From Nocardia anaemiae NBRC 100462 (GTDB lineage: Bacteria; Actinomycetota; Actinomycetes; Mycobacteriales; Mycobacteriaceae), in contig NZ_BDAZ01000053.1 in NCBI RefSeq assembly GCF_001612725.1, positions 49,705 to 113,704 on the forward strand: a stretch of 64,000 nt of DNA, read 5' to 3'. The notes under the pieces were generated by a model that worked only from the letters and a program-made list of their open reading frames with translations, was not told where the DNA came from and searched no databases. The position numbers and the translations under genes were made by a program. Below, piece after piece: positions 42,127 through 50,363 of this stretch; within the stretch, counting starts at the first letter, position 1, and every line of letters starts with the position of its first letter.

Positions 42127-44400
42127 CTACTCCGTCTCCGCCGTGCCCGCATCAGCGGTTTCGGTCGCCTCGGGCTCGTCGGCGTTCTCGTCGACCGGCA
42201 CCAGCGAAATCTTGCCGCGGTTGTCGATATCGGCGATCTCGACGCGCAGCTTGTCGCCGACGTTCACCACGTCCTCGACCTTGGCCACGCGCTTGCCGTT
42301 GCCCAGCTTGGAGATGTGCACCAGGCCGTCGCGGCCGGGCAGCAGCGAGACGAACGCGCCGAAGGCGGTGGTCTTGACGACCGTGCCGAGGAAGCGCTCG
42401 CCGACCTTCGGCAGCTGCGGGTTGGCGATGGCATTGATCTGGTCGATCGCCGCCTGCGCCGCCGGGCCGTTGGTCGCACCGACGTAGACCGTGCCGTCGT
42501 CCTCGATGGAGATATTGGCGCCGGTCTCCTCGGTGATCTGGTTGATCACCTTGCCCTTCGGGCCGATGACCTCACCGATCTTGTCGACCGGGATCTTGAT
42601 CGCGGTGACGCGCGGAGCGTACGGGCTCATCTCGTCCGGGGTGGCGATGGCCTCGGCCATGACCTCGAGGATGGTGGTGCGGGCATCGTGCGCCTGGCTC
42701 AGCGCACCGGCCAGCACCTGCGAGGGGATGCCGTCCAGCTTGGTGTCCAGCTGCAGCGCGGTGACGAAGTCCGGGGTGCCCGCGACCTTGAAGTCCATGT
42801 CGCCGAAGGCATCCTCGGCGCCCAGGATGTCGGTGAGCGCGACGTAGCGGACCTCGTCCTCACCCTTGTCGTTCTTGATGGTGTCCGACACCAGGCCCAT
42901 GGCGATACCGGCGACCGGGGCCTTCAGCGGCACACCGGCGTTCAGCAGCGACAGGGTCGAGGCGCAGACCGAACCCATCGAGGTGGAACCGTTGGAGCTC
43001 AACGCTTCCGAGACCTGACGGATGGCGTACGGGAACTCTTCCTGGCTCGGGAGAACCGGGATGAGCGCCCGCTCGGCCAGCGCGCCGTGGCCGATCTCGC
43101 GACGCTTCGGCGAACCGACGCGACCGGTCTCACCGGTGGAGAACGGCGGGAAGTTGTAGTGGTGCATGTAGCGCTTGGAGGTCTCCGGGCCGAGCGAGTC
43201 GACCTGTTGGGCCATCTTCACCATGTCGAGGGTGGTGACGCCCATGATCTGGGTCTCGCCGCGCTCGAACAGCGCCGAACCGTGCGCCCGCGGGATCACG
43301 GCGACCTCGGCGGAGAGGGCACGGATATCGGCCAGGCCGCGACCGTCGATGCGGAAGCCGTCGGACAGGATGCGCTGACGCACCAGCTTCTTGGTGACCG
43401 AGCGGAATGCCGCGCCCAGTTCCTTCTCGCGACCGGCGAAGTCGTCGGTCAGCCGATCCAGCACGGCGAGCTTGATCTCATCGATCTTCGCCTCGCGCTC
43501 CTGCTTGTCGGCGATGCCCAGCGCCTCGCCCAGCTCACGCTTGGCGGTGCCCTCGACGGCCTCGTAGACATCGGCCTCGTACGGCGGGAAGAGCGGGAAC
43601 TCCTCGGTCGGCTTGGACGCCAGCGAGGCCAGATCCTGCTGTGCCTTGCACAGGCGGGCAATGAACGGCTTGGCGGCCTCGAGGCCCTGCGCCACCACGG
43701 CCTCGGTCGGCGCCTGCGCCCCGCCCTCGACCAGCTCGATGACCTTCTCGGTGGCCTCGGCCTCGACCATCATGATGGCCACGTCACCGGATTCGACGAC
43801 CCGACCCGCGACGACCATGTCGAAGACCGCGCCCTCGAGCTGCTCGACGGTCGGGAACGCGACCCACTGGCCCTCGATCAGCGCGACCCGCACGCCGCCG
43901 ACCGGGCCGGAGAACGGCAGGCCCGCGATCTGAGTGGACGCGGATGCGGCGTTGATGGCCACGACGTCGTACAGATCGTTCGGGTCCAGGCTCAACACGG
44001 TGACCACGACCTGGATCTCGTTGCGCAGGCCGTCGACAAAGGACGGACGCAGCGGACGGTCGATCAGGCGGCAGGTCAGGATCGCGTCGGTGGAGGGGCG
44101 ACCCTCCCGGCGGAAGAACGAACCCGGGATGCGGCCCGCGGCGTACATGCGCTCTTCGACATCGACCGTCAGCGGGAAGAAGTCGAACTGGTCCTTGGGG
44201 TGCTTGCCCGCGGTGGTCGCGGACAGCAGCATGGTCTCGTCGTCCAGGTAGGCGACGACCGAACCGGCGGCCTGGCGGGCCAAACGGCCGGTCTCGAAGC
44301 GGACGGTGCGGGTTCCGAAGGTGCCGTTATCGATCAGCGCGACGGATTCGAACACACCGGGCTCGACCTCGATGGCCGAGGTGGTAGTTGTTTCGGACAT
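42127..44400 (-). CDS. pnp: Polyribonucleotide nucleotidyltransferase / guanosine pentaphosphate synthetase
   Basis: A 757-residue PNPase, the phosphorolytic 3'-exonuclease also known as GpsI in actinobacteria. It has two RNase PH domains (first: NGTFGTRTVRFETGRLARQA; second: GSALFERGETQIMGVTTLD and FPPFSTGETGRVGSPKRREIGH), a KH domain with GEVIGPKGKVINQITEETGA, and a C-terminal S1 domain (GERFLGTVVKTTAFGAFVSL). ATG 44400 is used because the 24 codons upstream are unrelated. It sits after rpsO with a large intergenic hairpin that may be processed. Confidence 0.96.
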   Translation of the reverse strand: MSETTTTSAIEVEPGVFESVALIDNGTFGTRTVRFETGRLARQAAGSVVAYLDDETMLLSATTAGKHPKDQFDFFPLTVDVEERMYAAGRIPGSFFRREGRPSTDAILTCRLIDRPLRPSFVDGLRNEIQVVVTVLSLDPNDLYDVVAINAASASTQIAGLPFSGPVGGVRVALIEGQWVAFPTVEQLEGAVFDMVVAGRVVESGDVAIMMVEAEATEKVIELVEGGAQAPTEAVVAQGLEAAKPFIARLCKAQQDLASLASKPTEEFPLFPPYEADVYEAVEGTAKRELGEALGIADKQEREAKIDEIKLAVLDRLTDDFAGREKELGAAFRSVTKKLVRQRILSDGFRIDGRGLADIRALSAEVAVIPRAHGSALFERGETQIMGVTTLDMVKMAQQVDSLGPETSKRYMHHYNFPPFSTGETGRVGSPKRREIGHGALAERALIPVLPSQEEFPYAIRQVSEALSSNGSTSMGSVCASTLSLLNAGVPLKAPVAGIAMGLVSDTIKNDKGEDEVRYVALTDILGAEDAFGDMDFKVAGTPDFVTALQLDTKLDGIPSQVLAGALSQAHDARTTILEVMAEAIATPDEMSPYAPRVTAIKIPVDKIGEVIGPKGKVINQITEETGANISIEDDGTVYVGATNGPAAQAAIDQINAIANPQLPKVGERFLGTVVKTTAFGAFVSLLPGRDGLVHISKLGNGKRVAKVEDVVNVGDKLRVEIADIDNRGKISLVPVDENADEPEATETADAGTAETE

Positions 44401-44763
44401 TTTTCTGCTCTCAACCTCTCGTCTTCGCTGGATCGAGCGCCGAGTCGGCGCGATCCAGCTGTCGTCAGCCATACCGGATACGGACGCGCGGCAACCCTCT
44501 TGGCTGCGACGCGCACACCCGGCCGATTCCCCTTGGAAACGGCGACGCGGAGGCGGTCATCGATCGAAGCCCGCCGGCGACTGCGCGCCTGCCGGGAGGC
44601 CACTACCGAAGACCGACGCCACGCGGCGGGTGCATACGGCTGTGCAATGTTGTCGTGCGAACGGGGTGTGAATACCCCCATACACATATAGCCAACGGGG
44701 AGATTGTACTTCTCCCCGTTGGCCGGGCTGTCGACTACCCGAGGTAGCCGGTGTGTCGAAGGA
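44401..44763. other. 363-base rpsO-pnp spacer
   Basis: No gene is supported here. The main element is a 13-bp perfect hairpin at 44691-44723. The rest is GC-rich with no further recognisable site; the immediate upstream of pnp contains GAGAGC as a weak ribosome-binding site. Confidence 0.7.
44691..44723 (-). terminator. 13-bp hairpin between rpsO and pnp (terminator or processing site)
   Basis: GCCAACGGGGAGA (44691-44703) pairs perfectly with TCTCCCCGTTGGC (44711-44723) over a seven-base loop. It lies 40 bases after the rpsO stop. No T-tract follows on the minus strand, so it could be an attenuator, an RNase processing stem or a protective 3' structure. In E. coli the corresponding spacer carries an RNase III site. 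Confidence 0.7.
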
Positions 44764-45033
44764 TCAGCGACGCAGACCCAAACGCTCGATCAGCGAACGG
44801 TAGCGCTGGATGTCCTTGTCGGCGAGGTACTTCGACAGGCGCTTGCGACGACCGATCAGCGCCATCAGGCCGTGGCGGGTGTGGTGGTCGTGCTTGTGCT
44901 TCTTCAGGTGCTCGGTGATGTCGGCGATCCGCTTGGACAGCAGCGCGATCTGCGCCTCCGGGGAACCGGTGTCCTTCTCGTGCAGGCCGTACTCGGCGAG
45001 AATGGCCGACTTCTGCTCGGTGGTCAGCGCCAT
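44764..45033 (-). CDS. rpsO: 30S ribosomal protein S15
   Basis: An 89-residue S15, the usual length, with EKDTGSPEAQIALLSKRI, LKKHKHDHHTRHGLMALIG and RRKRLSKYLADKDIQRY as its hallmarks; it binds 16S rRNA helices 20-22 and nucleates the platform. It lies upstream of pnp in the order known from most bacteria. Autorepression by S15 through its own leader is known in E. coli; no such pseudoknot was verified here. Confidence 0.98.
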   Translation of the reverse strand: MALTTEQKSAILAEYGLHEKDTGSPEAQIALLSKRIADITEHLKKHKHDHHTRHGLMALIGRRKRLSKYLADKDIQRYRSLIERLGLRR

Positions 45034-45202
45034 GGGGCATCCACTCCTATTTCTCAGTTCCGCGCTCGAGGATTCCGGTTACCCGGCCGGGTGCCGCCGC
45101 GGACCGCAGCAAACCCGAGGATCCACCTTACCGGATTCGGTTCGCCGTACCGAATCCGATATGACGAACCGAATCGCGCGAGCAAATCCGCTGGTGGGGG
45201 CG

Positions 45203-46168
45203 TCAGTCGACGGCGGTGAGGACCTTGCGGGCGTTTTCCACGTCGCGCCCCATGGCCTCGAGCAGGTCTTCGATGGAGTCGAATTTGCGCATACCACGGA
45301 GGTGCTCGACGAAATCCACGGCGACATGCTGACCGTAGAGATCGGCTTCACAGTCGAGGACATACGCCTCGACGGTGCGGGCGCGCCCGGAGAAGGTGGG
45401 GTTGGTGCCGATGGAGATCGCGGCCATCGCGGGCTCACCCGGCGTCACGGTGCCGATGGTCGGGCCGGGGCCGAGCACGGTGAACCAACCCGCGTAGACG
45501 CCGTCGGCCGGAATGGCGGCATACATGGGCGGCGCGATATTCGCGGTCGGGAAGCCCAGTTCGCGGCCGCGGCCGTCGCCGTGTACGACCACGCCCTCGA
45601 CCCGGTGCGGACGGCCGAGCGCCTCGGCGGCCGCGGCCATATCGCCCGCGTCCACGCAGGCACGGATGTAGGTAGAGGAGAAGGTGACGGCATGCTCGCT
45701 GAGCAGCGTCACACCGTCGACCTCGAAGCCGAAGCGCCCACCAAGCTCGCGCATGGTCTCGACGGTGCCCGCGGCCTTCTTACCGAAGGTGAAATTGTCA
45801 CCGACCACGACCTCGGCCACATGCAGCCGCTCGACCAGCAGATCGTGCACGTAACGCGCGGGGGGCAGCTTCATGAATTCTTGGGTGAAGGGCATGACGC
45901 AGAAAACGTCGACGCCCAACTCCTCGGCCAATTCCGCGCGCCGGGTCAGCGTGGTCAACTGCGCCGGATGCGAACCGGGGCGCACCACTTCCATCGGATG
46001 CGGGTCGAAGGTCATCAGTACCGCCGGAACTCCCCGCGCGGCAGCGGACTTCACGGCCCTGCTGATCAGCTGCGCATGGCCGCGATGCACACCGTCGAAT
46101 ACGCCGATCGTGAGTACGCACCGCCCCCAGTCCGCGGGTACGTCGTCGAGGCTCCGCCATCTCTGCAC
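45203..46168 (-). CDS. ribF: Bifunctional riboflavin kinase / FAD synthetase
   Basis: A 321-residue enzyme turning riboflavin into FMN and FAD. The N-terminal nucleotidyl-transferase domain has GVFDGVHRGHAQLI (HxGH), a TFDPHPMEVV region and VTFSSTYIRACV; the C-terminal kinase domain has GRGRELGFPTANI and SIGTNPTFSG. GTG 46168 gives the family-typical start VQRWRSLDDVPADWGRC, whereas the longer frame adds unrelated residues. It matches Rv2786c in position, close to rpsO and divergent from sirR. Confidence 0.95.
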   Translation of the reverse strand: MQRWRSLDDVPADWGRCVLTIGVFDGVHRGHAQLISRAVKSAAARGVPAVLMTFDPHPMEVVRPGSHPAQLTTLTRRAELAEELGVDVFCVMPFTQEFMKLPPARYVHDLLVERLHVAEVVVGDNFTFGKKAAGTVETMRELGGRFGFEVDGVTLLSEHAVTFSSTYIRACVDAGDMAAAAEALGRPHRVEGVVVHGDGRGRELGFPTANIAPPMYAAIPADGVYAGWFTVLGPGPTIGTVTPGEPAMAAISIGTNPTFSGRARTVEAYVLDCEADLYGQHVAVDFVEHLRGMRKFDSIEDLLEAMGRDVENARKVLTAVD

Positions 46169-46512
46169 AGTCCGCAGCCTACGCAAAATACGGGGGGAAC
46201 AGTATTCCGAGGTGTCCATCCACACTCCCGTCTCGAGCTCCGCGTGTACGTGGGGTGAATTGCAGCCTGCCGGTGGTGGCGCCCACTACCGGACGCATCG
46301 GAAACAGTGGCCGCCCCATTGGCTCCGCACGGCGGGACTCACCGCGCCGGACCTGGAGATCGCCGGGGCCGCGATGGGCGGTGTGCCGCGAACAACGGCG
46401 AATCCGAGATCGGCCCCGACCAGCCGAAACCGACGGATCGGCGAGCCGGATCGACGCTGTCGGACAACACCACCGAGTGTTCAAGTGTGTGAATGTGTGA
46501 ATCGCGAGTCCA
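46169..46512. other. 344-base divergent ribF-sirR region
   Basis: No gene is supported. Near the sirR start an eight-base direct repeat GTGTGAAT occurs twice at 46487-46502, with TGTTCAAG just before; it may be a regulator site, though it does not match the classical IdeR box. The rest shows only GC-rich short inverted repeats. Confidence 0.5.
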
Positions 46513-47289
46513 GTGCATAAGCTCGAAGATGTGCCCGGTAAACGAGACATCGCAACCCGACGCGAGCTGGCCGACACCGCAGCGCAGCCGACCGAGACCA
46601 CAGACCCCCACGGCAGCACCGCGACGATTGCGCCGGAGCTCACCTCGGTCGCCCAGGACTACTTGAAAGTGATCTGGACCGCTCGAGAGTGGTCGCAGGA
46701 AAAGGTCTCGACGAAACTGCTCGCCGAACGGATCGGCGTATCGGCCTCCACTGTCTCCGAGGCGGTACGCAAGCTCGCCGATCAAGGCCTTGTCGAACAC
46801 GCACGGTACGGATCCATCACCCTCACCGAACACGGTCGGCGCGCGGCGGTCGCCATGGTGCGTCGGCATCGGCTGATCGAGACCTTCCTGGTCAACGAAC
46901 TCGGCTACGGCTGGGATGAGGTGCATGATGAGGCCGAGGTGCTCGAGCACGCGGTCTCGGAGTTGCTGATGGCGCGCATCGACGCGAAACTCGGCTATCC
47001 GGACCGGGATCCGCACGGCGATCCCATTCCCTCGGTCGACGGCGCGGTGCCGACGCCGCCCGCCCGCCAGCTCAGCGACTTCCGCGCGGATGAATCCGGC
47101 CATGTCGCACGGATTTCCGATGCCGATCCGGATATGCTGCGCTACTTCGATTCGGTCGGCATCGCCCTCGATACGCCGATAGTCGTGGTGGAACGCCGAG
47201 ACTTCGCGGGCACCATCGCGATTCGCATCGGGGACCGCACCATCGATCTCGGCCGCCCTGCGGCCGAAGCCATCTGGCTCAGCGACTGA
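46513..47289 (+). CDS. sirR: DtxR/MntR-family metal-dependent regulator (SirR type)
   Basis: A 258-residue manganese- or iron-dependent repressor. The HTH domain (TSVAQDYLKVIWTAREW, then AERIGVSASTVSEAVRKLADQG), metal-binding helix (HEVHDEAEVLEHAVS region with GWDEVHDEAEVLEHAVSELL) and a C-terminal SH3-like FeoA domain (VVVERRDFAGTIAIRIGDR) are visible. It corresponds to Rv2788. GTG 46513 is one possibility; another GTG six codons on is equally plausible. Targets are not apparent in this window, though terC elsewhere in it is a plausible manganese-linked gene. Confidence 0.85.
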   Translation: MHKLEDVPGKRDIATRRELADTAAQPTETTDPHGSTATIAPELTSVAQDYLKVIWTAREWSQEKVSTKLLAERIGVSASTVSEAVRKLADQGLVEHARYGSITLTEHGRRAAVAMVRRHRLIETFLVNELGYGWDEVHDEAEVLEHAVSELLMARIDAKLGYPDRDPHGDPIPSVDGAVPTPPARQLSDFRADESGHVARISDADPDMLRYFDSVGIALDTPIVVVERRDFAGTIAIRIGDRTIDLGRPAAEAIWLSD

Positions 47290-47299
47290 CTCGCGTGCC

Positions 47300-47325
47300 G
47301 GTGGTGACGATCCGTTGTCACCACC
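47300..47325 (+). terminator. Hairpin after sirR
   Basis: GGTGGTGAC (47300-47308) pairs with GTCACCACC (47317-47325), eleven bases after the sirR stop. There is no T-tract, so it may be a T-less terminator, which is common in actinobacteria. Confidence 0.55.
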
Positions 47326-47495
47326 GCACGCCGCCGCGGCCACCGCGTCCGCGGCAAAAACACACTCCGCTATTCCCCTATCGCGGCGCCGTGCCTCGGA
47401 GTTAGCACAGGTCAACCCCCATAGATATGGCGCACGCCAAACCCAGCAGCGCACGCAATTCGGTCGCCGTGCCAGTTGGCGCATAGCCACTGACC

Positions 47496-47525
47496 ACCTC
47501 GCAGAAGGCACACCCTGTGCGAGGT
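47496..47525 (-). terminator. Hairpin downstream of the DUF4345 gene
   Basis: ACCTCGCA (47496-47503) pairs with TGCGAGGT (47518-47525) around a 14-base loop, about 28 bases beyond the stop of the minus-strand DUF4345 gene. No clear T-run follows, so termination is tentative. Confidence 0.4.
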
Positions 47526-47552
47526 AGTGATCCGATATGCGACGGAAACCGG

Positions 47553-47966
47553 TCAGCTTGTGGCGGGGACGTGGGCGACAGTTGGATCGGGGCGCTTGGG
47601 TTGGGCGGCGGCCAGCCAGAAGAAGATCGGGGGTAGGGCGAATTCTATTGCGGTGAGGACTATTTGGAACCAGTGCGGCCAGCCGTAGACGGCGACCGAG
47701 ATCAAGCGAGCGATGCCGCTCAGTAGGAAGATTCCGGCGAGCCAGTGCACCGCGTGCGTAGCGATCGGGACTTGGCGGGCGGCCCAGATCCAGGCGAGGC
47801 CGTAGCCGACGAAGATGCCGCCGAAGAAGCGGGTCTGACTGTCGGCGGTGACGCCGGAGGAACCCATATCGGGAATGCCGTCGATACCGGCGGCCATATG
47901 GAAGATGCCGATACCGACGATGACAATGCCCATCGCCATGGACAGCCACTTGAGTGCCGAGGTCAT
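47553..47966 (-). CDS. DUF4345-type four-helix membrane protein
   Basis: A 137-residue membrane protein with four hydrophobic helices (SMAMGIVIVGIGIFHM, FFGGIFVGYGLAWIWAA, HWLAGIFLLSGIARLISV, IVLTAIEFALPPIFFWL). The TRFFGGIFVGYGL region is characteristic of the DUF4345 family, whose function is unknown. It is divergent from a TetR-type gene with two palindromes in front and is likely to be its target. Start ATG 47966 is preceded by GGAGG. Confidence 0.8.
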   Translation of the reverse strand: MTSALKWLSMAMGIVIVGIGIFHMAAGIDGIPDMGSSGVTADSQTRFFGGIFVGYGLAWIWAARQVPIATHAVHWLAGIFLLSGIARLISVAVYGWPHWFQIVLTAIEFALPPIFFWLAAAQPKRPDPTVAHVPATS

Positions 47967-47982
47967 GAATTCCTCCCTTCAC

Positions 47983-48041
47983 TAGTAGACGTATGTCTAC
48001 TAAGTCCGACCCTACGGCGCTTAGTAGACATACGTCAACTA
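47983..48041 (+). promoter_or_regulatory. Two TetR operators TAGTAGAC-N4-GTCTACTA
   Basis: A perfect palindrome TAGTAGAC-GTAT-GTCTACTA occupies 47983-48002, and a copy with one mismatch (TAGTAGAC-ATAC-GTCAACTA) 48022-48041. Their centres are 39 bases apart. They lie between the DUF4345 start at 47966 and the GTG at 48053, so an operator function over both promoters is natural. Confidence 0.8.
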
Positions 48042-48052
48042 AGCTCCAAGAG

Positions 48053-48655
48053 GTGACCCGCCGCCGCCTCGCCCCCGACGAACGCCGCCGCCTGCTACTG
48101 GACGCGGGCGCGAAACTGTTCGCCGAACGCGCCTACGATGCGGTGCTGATGGAGGATGTCGCGGCGGCGGCCGGTATTTCGCGCGCCCTGCTCTATCGCC
48201 ACTTCCCGACCAAACGCGACCTCTTCGCTGGCGTCTACCAACTGGCCGCCGATCGCCTGCTGGTCGCCACGAAACTCGATACCGAAACCCCGCTGCCCGA
48301 ACAGCTCGCGGCCGGACTCGACGAGCACTTCGACTACTTCGAGGCCAATGCCAATACGGTGGTGGCCGCCAATCGTCTGCTCGCGGGCGATCCGACCATT
48401 CAGGCGATCATCTCGGGTGAACTCGGCGAACTCAGAGTCCGTCTGCTCGACGTCATGGGCGTCGACGGCCATATCCGCGAGCTCACCTCATCGGTGCTGA
48501 TGGGCTGGCTGACCTTCGTCCGGGTGCTATCGGTCGATTGGCTGGAGAACCGCACCTGCACCCGCACCGAACTCCGCGATATCTGCGTCGGCGCGCTGCT
48601 CGGCGCACTGGAACCACTTGGCGCGGTTAAAGATTCGACGGACGCACGACCATGA
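48053..48655 (+). CDS. TetR-family regulator
   Basis: A 200-residue TetR regulator: RRRLLLDAGAKLFAERAYDAVLMEDVAAAAGISRALLYRHFPTKRDLF is the HTH, followed by a ligand domain with TRTELRDICVGALL at its end. The open frame continues upstream to ATG 47993, but that codon lies inside the first operator palindrome; GTG 48053 after the second operator fits both promoter position and family N-terminus (VTRRRLAPDERRR). It is divergent from a DUF4345 gene and overlaps the truB stop by 29 bases at its 3' end. Confidence 0.85.
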   Translation: MTRRRLAPDERRRLLLDAGAKLFAERAYDAVLMEDVAAAAGISRALLYRHFPTKRDLFAGVYQLAADRLLVATKLDTETPLPEQLAAGLDEHFDYFEANANTVVAANRLLAGDPTIQAIISGELGELRVRLLDVMGVDGHIRELTSSVLMGWLTFVRVLSVDWLENRTCTRTELRDICVGALLGALEPLGAVKDSTDARP

Positions 48656-49532
48656 CCGAAGCCGCGCGCTTACCGCTCTCCTGCAAGAGCGCGATCGCAC
48701 GCCCGGACGGGTCGACAGCGGCGTAGACGCCCGCTATGCCGACCGGCTCGAGCCAGCGGCCGTTGCGCAGATCGTCGGCCTGTTTGTCATCGATATCGCG
48801 CCGTGGAAATGCGGTTCGGATAGCGTCATCGATATCCAGGCTCAACAGCGGTTCCTCGGATTCGGCCAATACGTCGAGGGTTCTGGCGTGCTCGAGGGTG
48901 AACGGGCCGACCCTGGTGCGACGCAACGCGGTCAGATGACCACCGACACCGAGTGCGGCGCCCAGATCGCGCGCCAGCGCACGAATGTAGGTGCCGGACG
49001 AACATTCGACGACGACATCCAGATCGACGAATTCCGAAATATCGCGGCGCGCAAGGATATCGAAGCGCGAGACGGTGACCGGGCGAGCGGCGAGCTGTAC
49101 CTCTTCACCGGCCCGATGCCGGGCATAGGCACGTTCACCGTTCACTTTGATGGCACTGACCGTGGCGGGCACCTGCTCGATCTCGCCGGTCAATTGCACA
49201 GTGTGCGTTGCGATTTCGGCATCGGTGAGATGGGTCGCCGATGCGGTCGAGAGCACTTCGCCCTCGGCGTCGTCGGTGGTGGTGGCCCGGCCGAGCCGGA
49301 TGGTCGCGGTGTAGGCCTTGGTGGTCAGGGTGAGCAGGCCGAGCAGTTTGGTGGCGCGTTCGACGCCGAGCACCAGTACGCCGGTGGCCATCGGATCGAG
49401 TGTCCCGGCGTGCCCGACCTTCTTGGTGCGCAATAGTTTTCGACACTTCGCGACGACGTCGTGACTGGTCCAGCCGCCGTCCTTGTCGACGATCAACAGA
49501 CCACCGAGTGCGTCGATCCGTGCGTCGGCCAT
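48627..49532 (-). CDS. truB: tRNA pseudouridine(55) synthase
   Basis: A 301-residue TruB that makes pseudouridine in the T loop of nearly all tRNAs. GGLLIVDKDGGWTSHDVVAKC, then the active-site segment GHAGTLDPMATGVLVLG (catalytic Asp), TKAYTATIRLG and CSSGTYIRALARDLG identify it. The ATG overlaps the pptT stop as TGATG, so truB is translationally coupled to pptT, as in mycobacteria (Rv2793c-Rv2794c). Confidence 0.97.
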   Translation of the reverse strand: MADARIDALGGLLIVDKDGGWTSHDVVAKCRKLLRTKKVGHAGTLDPMATGVLVLGVERATKLLGLLTLTTKAYTATIRLGRATTTDDAEGEVLSTASATHLTDAEIATHTVQLTGEIEQVPATVSAIKVNGERAYARHRAGEEVQLAARPVTVSRFDILARRDISEFVDLDVVVECSSGTYIRALARDLGAALGVGGHLTALRRTRVGPFTLEHARTLDVLAESEEPLLSLDIDDAIRTAFPRRDIDDKQADDLRNGRWLEPVGIAGVYAAVDPSGRAIALLQESGKRAASVMVVRPSNL

Positions 49533-50203
49533 CAGTCGTGCACGATCGCGGTCAGGATGAGTCCGTCGCCGATCATCCAGCGGCCGTCGAAGGAAATCAG
49601 CGGCGCACCACCGTCGGTGACCTGTCCGGGCACCAGGATCTGGCTGTGGAAGGTGCCCGACCCCGCGCCGTCGGAGCTCTCGTCAATGGTGAAGGTGATG
49701 TGGGCGTCCTCGAAGCCGAGCCAGCGCGCGGTCAATGGCCACCACGCCTTGTAGGTGGCTTCCTTCGCGCAGAACAGCAACCGGTCCAGGTGCAGGCCGG
49801 AGCCGCCGACCCGTGCCAACCAGTCCCGCTCGGGCGGCAGGCTCACCGAATCCAGCACGCCCTCGGGCAGGGTGTCGTGTGGTTCCGCATCGATGCCGAT
49901 CGAGCGGAACCGCAGCTTGTGGCCCAAGGCCGCGGCCCGATAGCCGTCACAGTGCGTCAGGCTGCCAACAATGCCGCGCGGCCACACCGGCGCACCCCGC
50001 TCGCCCTTGCCGATCGCGACCGGTGCCTCGCCCAGTTCCGCCAGCGCCAGCCGGGCGCAGTGCCGTGCGCCGATGAAGTCCCGGCGGCGCTTCTCCACCG
50101 ACTTCTCGATGAGGTGCGCCTCGGCCGGATGCGGCTGCAGATTCTCGGGATATTCCAAGAGCTCCGCCGAAGCCACACCAGCGGGAAGAATTTTCTCGAT
50201 CAG
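49532..50203 (-). CDS. 4'-phosphopantetheinyl transferase, probably starting at CTG
   Basis: A 223-residue Sfp-type transferase that activates carrier proteins of fatty-acid, polyketide and peptide synthases and, in Nocardia, carboxylic acid reductase. GIDAEPHDTLPEGVL and FCAKEATYKAWWPLTARWLGF are the magnesium- and CoA-binding motifs. It matches Nocardia Npt as I recall it and M. tuberculosis PptT. The natural N-terminus (IEKILPAGVASAELLEYP) is reached from CTG 50203, with GGGGAGG ending eight bases upstream; the only other start is GTG 50176, which would remove nine residues found in the homologue. Confidence 0.9.
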   Translation of the reverse strand: MIEKILPAGVASAELLEYPENLQPHPAEAHLIEKSVEKRRRDFIGARHCARLALAELGEAPVAIGKGERGAPVWPRGIVGSLTHCDGYRAAALGHKLRFRSIGIDAEPHDTLPEGVLDSVSLPPERDWLARVGGSGLHLDRLLFCAKEATYKAWWPLTARWLGFEDAHITFTIDESSDGAGSGTFHSQILVPGQVTDGGAPLISFDGRWMIGDGLILTAIVHD

Positions 50204-50363
50204 CTCGTCCGCCTCCCCGCACCTTCGGCCCGAGTGCCACGCGAGCGGCGTCCAGCGGTCAGGGGGCAGGTGAACGTGCCCGAACCCGACGAGTTACCCA
50301 TGTACACACCAAATCAGTAGTTGCGCTGCGAATCAAATTGCCGCTGCGGTGCCGGTCAAGGGG

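Noticed and set aside
42094..44691. 865-residue frame antisense to pnp
   Set aside because: A shadow of the highly conserved pnp gene.
46169..46512. FMN riboswitch or IdeR box in the ribF-sirR gap
   Set aside because: No conserved riboswitch helices and no TTAGGTTAG-type box were found; only a short direct repeat near sirR.
46339..47982. 547-residue minus-strand frame over sirR
   Set aside because: Overlaps sirR and part of the DUF4345 gene in wrong frames; Arg-rich, no motifs.
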